NCBI GenBank assembly: GCA_949289125.1
Contig: CASEME010000023.1
Coordinates: 1 to 49,537, forward strand
Length of the DNA: 49,537 nt
DNA from: an uncultured Eubacteriales bacterium
GTDB taxonomy: Bacteria; Bacillota; Clostridia; Christensenellales; CAG-314
Reading direction: 5' to 3'
Shown here: piece by piece, positions 19,037 to 27,704 of the stretch
How positions within the stretch are numbered: the stretch's first letter is position 1
Layout of the letters: each line of letters opens with the position of its first letter
Position numbers and translations under genes: made by a program
The notes under the pieces: model-generated
Seen by the model: the letters and a program-made list of their open reading frames with translations, nothing else
The model's database searches: none
Told to the model about the DNA's origin: nothing

Positions 19037-20605
19037 ATGGATATTTTACAGATTTGGAGTTCGTATCAGAAAGATGCTGATGTGAATGCTATTTTGGATA
19101 TGTACAAGCAATGTCCGCTTGATGCAAAGGCCAACGGTTATGGCGACCTCAATTTGCTACATATTGCAAGTCAAAATGCGCATTATGAGGCAGTTAAATG
19201 GCTGTTGGAACAGGGGCTAAAACCCAACGAGCCATCAGGCTATGGCGATTTGCCGTTGTTCCTATTGGCACGTAAAGGCTTTAGTCAAAACTTTGTTCCC
19301 AAAGAGGGCGAAATATACAAAACGGCACAGGCGCTGCTTGACGCAGGCGCAAGCACGATGCGTCGTGATTCCTATGGCAAGTATTGTTACCTTTATGCTG
19401 CAGAAAACGGCAACGTCGAGTTTTTGCGTGCTTTGGTGGACAAGGGCGTTAAAGTAAATAAAGCGGACGAAAACGGCAATACAGCATTGCATCTAATAAC
19501 ACAAGCTTGTTACAATCCCTTGCAAGATTTGCAACGTGCCAACAACGAGATAAAGGAAAAGCTCAACGAGGATTCTTTGCCGGTCAAAATGCGTAGTCCT
19601 ATATCTATGGAGGAGTTGCAAAAACGCAAAAAGCGTATTGAGGATAAATTGGAAGATTTGTTCCGCTGTGCAGAGATTTTGTTGGAAGCAGGCGTAGATC
19701 CTGAGGCGGAAAACGATATGCTTGAGACTGCGCACAAACTGTCTGTGCGTGTGGGTGCAAAAAAACTGTCTGCATTGCTTGACGGCAGTTACTCGCCCGA
19801 TGAGCAAAACAAAATTGACGCAGGCGGTATGACATTGCATGAGGCGGTGCGCAAAAGCGACGAGTCAGCAGTGCGTGCTTTGGTAGCAATGGGCGAAGAT
19901 ATCAATGCGATTAGTGAAGAGCAATCTTTTGAAGGGCTAACTCCGCTTGCAGTGGCATGCCAAACGTGTGACATAGCTATGGCACAGTTGTTGTTTGAGT
20001 TGGGTGCAGATGCTTCTCACAAAAACGGTCACGGCGAGCAACCTATAGTTGCATTGTTTGGAACACAAATTACTATCCATGCCCCACGTAACCTTTACAA
20101 AGACAGGTTGGCAGAACAGTTGGTAGATATGTTTGTCAAACACGGTTTTGATTTGAACAGCAATATAAATGATAATGGCGATTGCCTGTTGGGCTTGGCT
20201 TGCTCGGCTTACGACCTAAGAGGTAGCGGCAGAGACAGCGTTATTGATATGGTGGTAGAAAAAGCCATTAGTCTTGGTGCCGATGTCAACAGAAAAAACG
20301 ATGCAGGTCAAACACCGCTGATGTTGTGTTGCGGTGGCGATTTCAGAACAATGGAAGAAGTGGAAATTGCACTTTTGGAAGCAGGTGCGGACGTCAATCT
20401 GCGTGATGTCAATGGCAATACCGCATTTCATTATGCCGCTTACAAAGAGTCTGTCAAAGACGCAGTGGATATGGTGCAGTTGATGTTGGACTTCGGCGAA
20501 CCCGATGGCAATACCGTCAATGCGTCTGGCAAGACAGCGATGGACTATGCGGTGGAGCGAGACAATACACAACTTGTCAAATTACTGCTTCCCTACACTA
20601 ACTAA
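19037..20605 (+). CDS. Ankyrin-repeat protein
   Basis: A 522-residue protein made largely of ankyrin repeats, which act as protein-binding surfaces. Clear units include NLLHIASQNAHYEAVKWLLE near residue 40, NGNTALHLI, GMTLHEAVRKSDESAVRALV, GLTPLAVACQTCDIAMAQLL, GQTPLMLCC, and a final pair with NGNTAFHYAAYKESVKDAV and GKTAMDYAVERDNTQLVKLL. A charged helical insert of about 60 residues (near 170-230) interrupts the array. There is no signal peptide or membrane segment, so it is probably cytosolic. The start at 19037 has AAAGGAGAA 8 nt upstream. No partner is evident. Confidence 0.88.
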   Translation: MDILQIWSSYQKDADVNAILDMYKQCPLDAKANGYGDLNLLHIASQNAHYEAVKWLLEQGLKPNEPSGYGDLPLFLLARKGFSQNFVPKEGEIYKTAQALLDAGASTMRRDSYGKYCYLYAAENGNVEFLRALVDKGVKVNKADENGNTALHLITQACYNPLQDLQRANNEIKEKLNEDSLPVKMRSPISMEELQKRKKRIEDKLEDLFRCAEILLEAGVDPEAENDMLETAHKLSVRVGAKKLSALLDGSYSPDEQNKIDAGGMTLHEAVRKSDESAVRALVAMGEDINAISEEQSFEGLTPLAVACQTCDIAMAQLLFELGADASHKNGHGEQPIVALFGTQITIHAPRNLYKDRLAEQLVDMFVKHGFDLNSNINDNGDCLLGLACSAYDLRGSGRDSVIDMVVEKAISLGADVNRKNDAGQTPLMLCCGGDFRTMEEVEIALLEAGADVNLRDVNGNTAFHYAAYKESVKDAVDMVQLMLDFGEPDGNTVNASGKTAMDYAVERDNTQLVKLLLPYTN

Positions 20606-20625
20606 CAACAGAGGAGGAACAACTA

Positions 20626-21609
20626 ATGCCGGTTAATCTTGACAATATGCTTATTACTGCCTGCAAAAACGGTCAAAAGGGAGTAGTGCAAGCTTTTTTG
20701 AAAAAGGGTGGATTTCAGCTTGACAAGCGTGATGCACAGGGGGAAACGCCTCTGCATTATGCAAGTATGAAAGGCTCGAGAGATATAGTAATATTGTTGT
20801 TGGACGCTGGTGCAGACGCAACCATTGCCGACAACCAAAGCCGTACTGCCTTGCACTTTGCGTGTCAGGTGGGCAACAAGGACATAATACGTCTTTTGTG
20901 CGACAAGGGCGCAGACATCAACGGCACAGATAAGTATGGATGTTCTCCTCTTATTTATGCGGCAAAGCACGGTAGAAGCGAGGCTTGTCGCTATTTGTTG
21001 GAGCTTGGCGCAGACAAAACTATTACGGACGAAAGCGGACACAACGCATTTGACTATGCCGCATCCAATGGCATGCGTGATATTATTGTTATGCTTGAGG
21101 ACGAGCAGAAAAAGACAGACAACTATGGCAATACATCGTTGCATCAGGCTTGTTATCAAAACCAAAGCGAAGTGGTGGATGCACTTATCCGTTCGGGCAA
21201 ATTTGACCTCAATGCGCCCAACGACGATGGTGATACTCCGTTGCTTATGGCGTGCAACAATCAAAACGTGTATATTGTGGAAATGCTTCTCAAAGCAGGT
21301 GCAGATCCCAACAGAAAACTGCTCAACGGCTATTCGCCTTTGCAATATGCAGCATCGGAAGGCAACTATGCCATTGCCAAAGCATTGCTTGATGGTGGCG
21401 CCGATAGCAACTTGAGAAATTTGGACGGCGAAACAGCGCTTATATTGGCTGCACGCAATGGACACAATGATATGACCGGTTTGCTTATTGAAAAAGGCGC
21501 AGATGTCAATATTGTGGATAACATGCAACAAAGTGCATTGCATTATGCTACCGAAAACGGATATACAGAGATTGTCGAGCAACTTTTGGTGGCAGGCGCA
21601 GAAGGATAA
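20626..21609 (+). CDS. Ankyrin-repeat protein, second copy
   Basis: A 327-residue protein consisting almost wholly of about nine to ten ankyrin repeats with near-consensus units (GETPLHYASMKGSRDIVILL; GNTSLHQACYQNQSEVVDAL; GETALILAARNGHNDMTGLL). It is more regular than the gene before it and has no other domain, signal peptide or membrane helix. AGGAGG precedes the ATG, 20 nt after the previous stop. Bacterial ankyrin proteins can be effectors or scaffolds; nothing here shows secretion, so an intracellular scaffold is as likely. Confidence 0.9.
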   Translation: MPVNLDNMLITACKNGQKGVVQAFLKKGGFQLDKRDAQGETPLHYASMKGSRDIVILLLDAGADATIADNQSRTALHFACQVGNKDIIRLLCDKGADINGTDKYGCSPLIYAAKHGRSEACRYLLELGADKTITDESGHNAFDYAASNGMRDIIVMLEDEQKKTDNYGNTSLHQACYQNQSEVVDALIRSGKFDLNAPNDDGDTPLLMACNNQNVYIVEMLLKAGADPNRKLLNGYSPLQYAASEGNYAIAKALLDGGADSNLRNLDGETALILAARNGHNDMTGLLIEKGADVNIVDNMQQSALHYATENGYTEIVEQLLVAGAEG

Positions 21610-21642
21610 TATCTGTTTGTTAGTAAAATATATACACCAATC

Positions 21643-21669
21643 AGCCACTGTATAATGCAGTGGCTTTTG
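21643..21669 (+). terminator. Intrinsic terminator after the ankyrin operon
   Basis: AGCCACTG (21643-21650) pairs with CAGTGGCT (21658-21665) across a TATAATG loop, followed by TTTTG. Confidence 0.8.
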
Positions 21670-21803
21670 TGTGTCAATTACTTACAACAAAAGTAATATG
21701 TGCAAAGACAATATATTGTGTTTAAGTTGCAAAAAGCACTTGAAATTTGGCAACAAATGTGTCAAAATAAAAAGGTAAAAAACACACAAGGGAGGATTGT
21801 GTT

Positions 21804-22688
21804 ATGGACTTGTCTTTTGTAACAGAGTTTAGACAAGCAGTGGGCAAATTTGACAGTGAACGCAAAGCGAAGCAAACTCCGCCACAGGGCGTTGTGCGCT
21901 ACGACAACTTGGGCAATGCAGACAGCAAAGTAAAGTATGATGTGTATCGTTCGCAAAAATATGCCGAGCAAGGCGCATTGCCTGTAATAGTGGATATACA
22001 CGGTGGCGGTTGGATATACGGCGACAAAAGACTCAACGACATATATTTGCAACATCTTGCCGACAAGGGTTTCGCCGTAGTAAGCGTAGACTATACATTG
22101 TTGCCCGATACAGACTTTAGAGGTCAGGTGCAGGATATTTTTACTTGCCTTACTCATTTGCCACAAAGTGCCAAGACTTTGGGCTTTTTGGACCTTGACA
22201 GAGTGTACGTGGTGGGCGATTCGGCAGGCGGACATTTGGCAACAATAGTTTATGCGGCAAGTAGTCTTGAACGTGTGCGTGAAGTATACGGCGTTACTCA
22301 ACTTCCTTACACAATCAAAGCGTTGGGGCTTAGTCATCCCGTACCCGATCCGCAATCCCGTCATACGCTCAATACGCGCCAACGCAACACAGTTAAGTTG
22401 CTACTCACAGACAGTGATTTGCAACACAATAGCAGTTGGTATGATATCAAAGATTTGGCATTGCCTCCCGTCTACCTTATTAGTTGCGGTGCAGACAGTT
22501 TGTCTCCTCTTTCCAAAAAGTTTGCAAAGTGGCTCAAAAAGCACAAATGCGACTACGTATTTGACTTTTATCCCAAACGTAGATACCCTCATTTGTCTCA
22601 TGTGTTTGACGTCACTTATCCTCATTATTCCGAAGCGCAAAGGAGTATAGACGATATGTTGCAATATTTTTTGCAACACAGTAATTAA
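21804..22688 (+). CDS. Alpha/beta hydrolase (esterase/lipase, HSL-like)
   Basis: A 294-residue hydrolase. The oxyanion-hole motif HGGGW is at 66-70 and the nucleophile elbow GDSAGG at 138-143 with Ser140. The probable acid is Asp231 in SCGADSLSPL and the probable base His266 in LSHVFDV. This is the hormone-sensitive-lipase/BD-FAE type layout; the substrate is probably a short-chain or acetyl ester but cannot be named. No signal peptide is seen. AGGGAGG precedes the ATG. It stands alone, with a bidirectional terminator downstream. Confidence 0.88.
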   Translation: MDLSFVTEFRQAVGKFDSERKAKQTPPQGVVRYDNLGNADSKVKYDVYRSQKYAEQGALPVIVDIHGGGWIYGDKRLNDIYLQHLADKGFAVVSVDYTLLPDTDFRGQVQDIFTCLTHLPQSAKTLGFLDLDRVYVVGDSAGGHLATIVYAASSLERVREVYGVTQLPYTIKALGLSHPVPDPQSRHTLNTRQRNTVKLLLTDSDLQHNSSWYDIKDLALPPVYLISCGADSLSPLSKKFAKWLKKHKCDYVFDFYPKRRYPHLSHVFDVTYPHYSEAQRSIDDMLQYFLQHSN

Positions 22689-22700
22689 AACAACAAAAAT

Positions 22701-22728
22701 GCAAAAGCATCATAGCTTTTGCGTTTTT
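22701..22728. terminator. Bidirectional terminator between hydrolase and rplI
   Basis: GCAAAAGC (22701-22708) pairs with GCTTTTGC (22715-22722). The plus-strand side is followed by GTTTTTTG and the minus-strand side by ATTTTTG. Confidence 0.85.
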
Positions 22729-22754
22729 TGTTTGTTATTTGCTATTTGTATTTT

Positions 22755-23192
22755 TTATTCTACTTCTACTACAATGGTGGTGGCTACTTCGGCATATACT
22801 TTGACATTTACAGAGTATCTGCCCGATGCTTTGATAGGCTCTTTTAGTACAATCTGACGTTTGTCTATATTGTATCCTGTTTGTACAAGTTGTTCTGCAA
22901 TTTCTTTGGCAGTTATGCTTCCAAACATTTTGCCGTTTGCGCCACGTGTTGCGGTAATTTTTACAACTAAGCCTTTCATTGTTTTTGCAAGCTCCAAAGC
23001 CTTGTTCTTTTCGTCTTGCTTTTGCTTTTCCACAGCTTTGTTGTGTATATTAACGCTATTTATTGTATCCGCAGTAGCTATTTTACCAAGATTTTTTTTG
23101 AGCAAAAAGTTGTTAGCATATCCGTCCGATACATCTATTATGTCGCCTTTTTTGCCCTGTCCTTTTACGTCCTGCAAGAGTAATATTTTCAT
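22755..23192 (-). CDS. rplI: 50S ribosomal protein L9
   Basis: L9 is an elongated two-domain protein at the base of the L1 stalk. The 145-residue sequence starts with the diagnostic [20 protein letters not shown], has the [10 protein letters not shown] motif, the long connecting helix and a C-terminal domain containing GKMFGSIT. The start at 23192 has GGGAGG upstream; the frame continues to 23225 but adds non-family residues. It stands alone here rather than with rpsF-ssb-rpsR or dnaB, and has its own promoter. Confidence 0.97.
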   Translation of the reverse strand: MKILLLQDVKGQGKKGDIIDVSDGYANNFLLKKNLGKIATADTINSVNIHNKAVEKQKQDEKNKALELAKTMKGLVVKITATRGANGKMFGSITAKEIAEQLVQTGYNIDKRQIVLKEPIKASGRYSVNVKVYAEVATTIVVEVE

Positions 23193-23223
23193 ATTTGCCT
23201 CCCATTTGTGTGTCCTTTTTGGC

Positions 23224-23252
23224 ATTGTAATATTATTTCAATATTTTGTCAA
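23224..23252 (-). promoter_or_regulatory. Sigma-A promoter for rplI
   Basis: On the minus strand TTGACA (23252-23247), 17 nt, TACAAT (23229-23224). The start site would be about 23217, giving a leader of about 25 nt. Confidence 0.75.
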
Positions 23253-23314
23253 TTAAAAGTATGGCTCGCTTGCTAATTGGACACAATATAAAAAGCAAAG
23301 GAGGAATTTGCAAT

Positions 23315-23461
23315 ATGAAAAATCAACAAACTATCTACTGCGACGTTTGCGTATGCAAACACCACACTAAGGAAGGTTCGTGCAATCTTTCTTCTATCAC
23401 GGTTACACCCGACAACGAGTGCAAGACCGCGCATTACTGCAAAGATTACGAAGAAAAGTAA
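23315..23461 (+). CDS. DUF1540 domain protein
   Basis: A 48-residue cysteine-rich protein with the DUF1540 spacing: CDVCVCKHH, then C after six residues, a CNLSSITVTP core and a final TAHYCKDYE. The cysteines suggest a small metal-binding fold. DUF1540 proteins are common in spore-forming Bacillota, but their function is not established. The ATG at 23315 has AAAGGAGG about 9 nt upstream; the longer in-frame extension back to 23246 contains the ribosome site and is rejected. Confidence 0.88.
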   Translation: MKNQQTIYCDVCVCKHHTKEGSCNLSSITVTPDNECKTAHYCKDYEEK

Positions 23462-23509
23462 GTTTTGCAACCACAACGGCACAGCGTGCACATGCAGTAC
23501 ACGTGCCAA

Positions 23510-23545
23510 TACGTCCGACAGCCAATCTGTCGGGCGTATTTTTTT
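23510..23545 (+). terminator. Intrinsic terminator after the DUF1540 gene
   Basis: TACGTCCGACAG (23510-23521) pairs with CTGTCGGGCGTA (23527-23538), with one G-T pair and a CCAAT loop, followed by seven Ts. Confidence 0.92.
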
Positions 23546-23650
23546 GTTATAAACAAAACTGATTGTTTTGATGTTTGATAATGCGGTTTAATGGTGAAAA
23601 ACTAACATTGGCTTTTCTGCAAAAAATTGACAATATCGGATATTTTTCGT

Positions 23651-23679
23651 TTGACACTATGATATTAAAGTGCTAATCT
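23651..23679 (+). promoter_or_regulatory. Candidate promoter for prs
   Basis: TTGACA (23651-23656), 17 nt, TAATCT (23674-23679), 34 nt before the prs start. A second TTGACA at 23627-23632 lacks a good -10 partner. The -10 box is weak. Confidence 0.38.
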
Positions 23680-23712
23680 ACCAATATAGACAATATACAT
23701 ACGGGGGTTACT

Positions 23713-24672
23713 ATGCTCAACAAAACTCACGGCACAATCAAAATATTTGCCGGCAACGCAAGCAAGGAGTTGGCAAAAGCAATTTGTCAGCGTTTGGATT
23801 TGGAATTGGGTAAAATGGAAGTTGGTAGGTTTTCCGACGGAGAAATATCCGTTACTATCGGCGAGACTGTGCGCGGTTGCGACGTATTTTTGATACAGTC
23901 TACCAATTCGCCTGTCAATGACAATCTTATGGAGTTGTTGGTAATAATAGACGCTATGAAACGTGCTTCTGCAGGTCGTATAACGGCTGTTGTTCCTTAC
24001 TTCGGTTATGCTCGTCAGGACCGCAAAGCTCGTGCAAGAGATCCTATCTCTGCCAAACTTGTTGCCGACCTTTTGCAAACAGCAGGTGCCAACAGAGTGT
24101 TGACAATGGATTTGCACAGCAGTCAGTTGCAAGGTTTCTTTGATATTCCCGTAGACAACTTGTTGGGTATGCCTGTATTGGCAAAGTACTTCAAAAAGCA
24201 AGCGAAGTTTGGTGGCGACAACTTTATTGTTGTTTCTCCCGATATGGGTAGCGTTGCACGTTCGAGAGCTATGGCGGCTCGTTTCAATGCGCCTTTGGCT
24301 ATTATCGACAAACGTCGTCCGCGTGCTAACGTAATGGAAGTTATGAACATAATTGGTGACGTCAATGGCAAAACTTGCCTTATGTTGGACGACATGATAG
24401 ACACCGCAGGTACAATCTGTCAGGGTGCGCAAGCACTTATGGATCACGGCGCAAAAGAAGTGTATGCTTGTTGCTCGCACGCAGTATTGTCCGGCCCTGC
24501 AATAGACAGACTGCAAGCCGCTCCTATCAAAAGCGTAGTAGTGCTCGATACAATAGAACTTCCCGAAACCAAGCGCATAGACAAGATTACTGTTATTTCT
24601 GTGGCAGATTTGTTTAGCGAAGCTATAGAAAGATTGTACACCGAACTGCCTGTGTCCAAGTTGTACGAATAA
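23713..24672 (+). CDS. prs: Ribose-phosphate pyrophosphokinase
   Basis: Makes PRPP from ribose 5-phosphate and ATP for nucleotide, His, Trp and NAD synthesis. The 319-residue class I enzyme has the metal-binding region [18 protein letters not shown], the flexible-loop region [11 protein letters not shown], and the PRPP-binding motif [18 protein letters not shown] stretch precedes the ATG. It is a single-gene unit with its own terminator; in Bacillus it is next to gcaD, which is absent here. Confidence 0.97.
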   Translation: MLNKTHGTIKIFAGNASKELAKAICQRLDLELGKMEVGRFSDGEISVTIGETVRGCDVFLIQSTNSPVNDNLMELLVIIDAMKRASAGRITAVVPYFGYARQDRKARARDPISAKLVADLLQTAGANRVLTMDLHSSQLQGFFDIPVDNLLGMPVLAKYFKKQAKFGGDNFIVVSPDMGSVARSRAMAARFNAPLAIIDKRRPRANVMEVMNIIGDVNGKTCLMLDDMIDTAGTICQGAQALMDHGAKEVYACCSHAVLSGPAIDRLQAAPIKSVVVLDTIELPETKRIDKITVISVADLFSEAIERLYTELPVSKLYE

Positions 24673-24690
24673 CAATTATATATGCAATTT

Positions 24691-24722
24691 ACCGACTGAG
24701 AACAGCTCAGTCGGTTTTTTTT
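24691..24722 (+). terminator. Intrinsic terminator after prs
   Basis: ACCGACTGAG (24691-24700) pairs with CTCAGTCGGT (24706-24715) across AACAG, with an eight-T run. Confidence 0.94.
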
Positions 24723-24741
24723 GCGCTATTTTTTGTGGATT

Positions 24742-24770
24742 GTATAATATAAAGCCAACTTGTCAACAAT
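24742..24770 (+). promoter_or_regulatory. Sigma-F-like forespore promoter of the YwmB-like gene
   Basis: GTATA (24742-24746), 15 nt, GTCAACAAT (24762-24770). The Bacillus sigma-F/G pattern is GYATA at -35 and GGNAANANT at -10 with about 15 nt between; only one base of the -10 differs here. The same boxes at the same spacing precede the next gene. TATAAT at 24743-24748 is also present but has no partner -35. Confidence 0.6.
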
Positions 24771-24797
24771 TTGTACAAACAAAAAAAGGGACAAGTT

Positions 24798-25268
24798 ATG
24801 AAAACTTCACGGTTAATTTTGGTTTTGGTACTCGCTTTTATAGTTTTTGGAGTATTGCTTTATACAATGCCTACCGACATAGTAAGCGCAGTGGATATGG
24901 ATAGTGCCACTCTGTACATACATTGCATGGATTATTGGGGCGACAACAAAGTAATTGTCAATGGCGCAAGCAAAATAGTAGTTTGCTCTGTTGCGCTTAT
25001 GCCCGATACAATTAAGCAGTGTAGCACAATCAAAGGTATAGACCTTCAATACAACGCAACTTCTATTGCGGAAGTGGACAATATTGTTGAGCGTCTTAAA
25101 GTACAGGTATATTCGCAAGACAGGTTGCAAAATATCGTCACGCTATATGGCTATTCTCCAATGGTGCGAGGAGGCATTGTAGTGGACAACAACTTAGTCA
25201 ATATCCAAATAGCATACAGCAATGGCGTACTAACAATAGGCAGCCCAATAATTTTGGGAAGTTTTTAA
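24798..25268 (+). CDS. YwmB-like secreted/anchored protein
   Basis: A 156-residue protein with an N-terminal hydrophobic segment (about residues 5-25), then an extracytoplasmic domain. The C-terminal part, GYSPMVRGG, then NLVNIQIAYS, then TIGSPIILGSF, resembles the end of Bacillus YwmB (DUF1779), although this copy is much shorter than the usual 240 or so residues. In Bacillus ywmB lies near spoIID and spoIIQ; here it directly precedes a spoIIQ-type gene. The start at 24798 follows AAAGGGAC. Its sigma-F-like promoter suggests forespore expression. The family assignment is moderate. Confidence 0.6.
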   Translation: MKTSRLILVLVLAFIVFGVLLYTMPTDIVSAVDMDSATLYIHCMDYWGDNKVIVNGASKIVVCSVALMPDTIKQCSTIKGIDLQYNATSIAEVDNIVERLKVQVYSQDRLQNIVTLYGYSPMVRGGIVVDNNLVNIQIAYSNGVLTIGSPIILGSF

Positions 25269-25276
25269 AAAATGGT

Positions 25277-25305
25277 GTATAAAGCTTAGAATGCTTGTCA
25301 ACAAT
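25277..25305 (+). promoter_or_regulatory. Sigma-F-like forespore promoter of spoIIQ
   Basis: GTATA (25277-25281), 15 nt, GTCAACAAT (25297-25305), identical in both boxes and spacing to the promoter of the preceding gene. spoIIQ is known to be sigma-F-dependent in Bacillus subtilis. Confidence 0.65.
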
Positions 25306-25333
25306 ATGCACAACAAACAATCTGGAGGATAAC

Positions 25334-25981
25334 ATGAACAATACTAATACACAAAACAAGTTTGTAAGATTTTTGAAAAACAATACGGCGCTATTGATAA
25401 TCATCTTTTGCGCTTTGGCAATAGCAGCGGTAGTAACCGTAGTTGCAGTTACCGGTAGCGCACCTGATATCGACGACGATGGCGGCGCAGTAATCAACCC
25501 CGATGACGATGACGACAAAGAACCCGAACTTATCAAAGTTTACTACAAAAGTCCTCTTGCCTATACTTCTATGGGTATGGAGTTCACCGATGGTGAAGAC
25601 TTGTTGTTCGTATTCAACAACACACTCAACAGTTGGAAAACTCACCAAGCAGTAGACCTCAAAGCAGCTGATGGTACAGCAGTAACATCTATGTTTGACG
25701 GCACAGTATTGTCTGTAGAAAGTGAATACGGTATGGGCAATATAGTAACAATAGACCACGGTGACGGTGTTGTAGCTACCTACGCTTCTTTGGGTGAAGT
25801 AAAGGTTGTCAAAGGACAGGTAGTCGAACAAGGCGAACAGATAGGTACAGTAGGTACTTCGGCTGCATACGAATTTTTGGATGGCGCACATCTTCACCTT
25901 GAAGTAGAAGTTGACGACCAAAAGGTAGATCCTATGCCTTATGTAAACGGTGAGATATTTATCGAGCGCGAACAGGCATAA
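25334..25981 (+). CDS. spoIIQ: SpoIIQ-type M23 (LytM) peptidase-family protein
   Basis: A 215-residue bitopic protein: a short cytoplasmic N-terminus, one transmembrane helix (about 18-40), an acidic linker, and an M23/LytM domain (about 95-200). SpoIIQ of the forespore binds SpoIIIAH across the septum during engulfment. The metal ligands HxxxD (His104, Asp108) and HxH (His186, His188) are all present, as in clostridial forms, whereas Bacillus SpoIIQ is degenerate, so this one may be an active endopeptidase. GGAGG precedes the ATG at 25334. The promoter and the adjacent spoIIGA-sigE support the sporulation role. Confidence 0.82.
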   Translation: MNNTNTQNKFVRFLKNNTALLIIIFCALAIAAVVTVVAVTGSAPDIDDDGGAVINPDDDDDKEPELIKVYYKSPLAYTSMGMEFTDGEDLLFVFNNTLNSWKTHQAVDLKAADGTAVTSMFDGTVLSVESEYGMGNIVTIDHGDGVVATYASLGEVKVVKGQVVEQGEQIGTVGTSAAYEFLDGAHLHLEVEVDDQKVDPMPYVNGEIFIEREQA

Positions 25982-26024
25982 CACATCAATTTGCCAATAG
26001 TTTTATTCCCTCCCTATAATAGTG

Positions 26025-26057
26025 ACAACGGGCTTTCGGTTATCCGAGGCCCGTTGT
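26025..26057 (+). terminator. Stable hairpin after spoIIQ
   Basis: ACAACGGGC (26025-26033) pairs with GCCCGTTGT (26049-26057), and TCGG with CCGA inside. It has no U-run, so it may be a weak terminator or an mRNA 3' stabiliser. Confidence 0.5.
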
Positions 26058-26134
26058 TGCGTTGTTACAATTTTGTTGTCCGTTTTACAAAACAAGACAA
26101 GTTGTATTGTGCCGTATAGAGTATTGTGTTGTAG

Positions 26135-26965
26135 ATGACCGTATATATAGAATATGTTATATTGGACAATCTCATTATGGACAGTTTGTTGCTTGTGGCA
26201 ACACATCTTACCTTGCGCAAAAAGTTGCGTTGGTGGCGATTGCTGCTTGCCGCTGTGTGCGGTGTGGCAATAACCGTGTGTACGCCGTTGGTAAATGGTG
26301 CATGGACTTATGTGCTCAAAGCAATTTGTCTTGTAGTAATTACCTTTGTTGCCAATGGCAGACGTTTTTGGCTGAGATATGTTTTGGTGTTTTCGGCTTA
26401 TACGGCATTGTTGGGTGGCACTATTGTAGCATTGTTTTGGATATTGCAGATAGACTTTGATGTCAATACATCAATCAGCTACTTTCACGGTGTACCCATA
26501 TCATTATACATTTTGGCAGTAGTGTTGTTTGCAACGTCGGTGTATCTTGTTGTGGTATATATCCGCAATGCACGCAAGCACGATGCTTTTATGTGTAGAG
26601 TAACAGTAAGTTGGCAGGGCAACATAGTGCAGGACAAAAAGGCTTTTTTGGACAGTGGTAACAGTCTTTGTGTGGGCGGTGTGCCTGTTTGTTTTGTGTT
26701 ACCACCTTTGGACAAACAGTTGCGCAAAGCCGTTGCTGAGGCAATTATCGAGGGCAATGCAATCAAAGTCAACTATGCCACAATGTCGGGCGATGTGTGC
26801 ACGTTTGGAATAGTAGGCACTGTAGAGTACAAGGGCAACACTGTGGACGCAATATTTGCTTTGCCTAAGACAGGGCGGAGAGCCAACTACGAAATTTTGT
26901 TAAACAACGCATTTTTGGAGGTGCGAGATGAAACTACGACTACTACTAAGGCGAATACTCAATGA
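26135..26965 (+). CDS. spoIIGA: Sigma-E processing peptidase SpoIIGA
   Basis: SpoIIGA is the membrane aspartic protease that removes the pro-sequence of sigma-E in the mother cell after a forespore signal. This 276-residue protein begins with the typical VYIEYVILDNLIMDSLLL and has about five hydrophobic segments in residues 1-145. The C-terminal cytoplasmic protease domain carries the active-site motif FLDSGNSL with Asp173. It overlaps sigE by 38 nt. No strong Shine-Dalgarno or clear promoter was found upstream; a Spo0A-type control would be expected but its box was not seen. Confidence 0.93.
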   Translation: MTVYIEYVILDNLIMDSLLLVATHLTLRKKLRWWRLLLAAVCGVAITVCTPLVNGAWTYVLKAICLVVITFVANGRRFWLRYVLVFSAYTALLGGTIVALFWILQIDFDVNTSISYFHGVPISLYILAVVLFATSVYLVVVYIRNARKHDAFMCRVTVSWQGNIVQDKKAFLDSGNSLCVGGVPVCFVLPPLDKQLRKAVAEAIIEGNAIKVNYATMSGDVCTFGIVGTVEYKGNTVDAIFALPKTGRRANYEILLNNAFLEVRDETTTTTKANTQ

Positions 26966-27632
26966 ATTAGGCTTTGGCAGCCTTTCTGTGGACTTTATTT
27001 GCGGTACAGAAGTACTGCCTCAACCGTTGGACGCAGATACTGAGCGCAAGTATATAGAGGCAGGGCTTAAGGGGGACAACGAAGCCAAAGACAAACTTGT
27101 GGAGCACAACTTGAGACTTGTTGTCTACCTTGCCAAAAAGTTTGAAAGTACAGGGCTTGATATGGAAGACCTTGTGTCGGTAGGCACAATAGGGCTTATC
27201 AAAGCGGTCAACAGCTACAACCCCGACAAGCAGATAAAACTTGCCACTTATGCCAGCCGTTGTATAGAAAACGAGATACTAATGTATCTACGCAAGGTAA
27301 GCAAACGCAAAACAGAAATAAGTCTTGACGAACCTTTGAATGTGGACGGCGAAGGCAACGAACTGCTGTTGGGGGATATTTTGGGCACAGACAGCGACGT
27401 GGTGTTCAATCATATGGAAAATCAGGTTGAGCGTCAACTGCTTGAAGAAGGACTTAGCAAACTTACCCCGCGAGAACAACAAATAATCGGTATGCGTTTT
27501 GGACTTGACGGTGGGGACGAGCGCACGCAAAAAGAAGTTGCCGACCTGTTGGGTATATCGCAGTCCTACATATCGAGATTGGAAAAGAAAATAATAGGCA
27601 GACTGCGCAAAGAAATAAGCAAACTTATTTAG
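26928..27632 (+). CDS. sigE: Sporulation sigma factor sigma-E (pro-form)
   Basis: A 234-residue sigma-70 family protein. The N-terminal Leu/Arg-rich stretch (MKLRLLLRRILNELGF) is the pro-sequence expected for sigma-E, followed by the conserved LPQPLDADTERKYI. Region 2 has HNLRLVVYLAKKFESTG and IGLIKAVNSYNP, and region 4 has LTPREQQIIGMRFGLDGG and the SQSYISRLEKKI helix. GGAGG precedes the ATG, and the gene overlaps spoIIGA, its processing enzyme. In Bacillus sigG follows; here an RNA methyltransferase does. Confidence 0.95.
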   Translation: MKLRLLLRRILNELGFGSLSVDFICGTEVLPQPLDADTERKYIEAGLKGDNEAKDKLVEHNLRLVVYLAKKFESTGLDMEDLVSVGTIGLIKAVNSYNPDKQIKLATYASRCIENEILMYLRKVSKRKTEISLDEPLNVDGEGNELLLGDILGTDSDVVFNHMENQVERQLLEEGLSKLTPREQQIIGMRFGLDGGDERTQKEVADLLGISQSYISRLEKKIIGRLRKEISKLI

Positions 27633-27704
27633 CTATGACACAGTTGCACATAGTTATGTGCCTTTTGCATTTTATTGCTAATAAAATACCATCAATTATC
27701 AATC

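Noticed and set aside
26058..26134. Spo0A box or sigma-A promoter upstream of spoIIGA
   Set aside because: No TGTCGAA-type box or well-spaced -35/-10 pair was found; control may come from further upstream.
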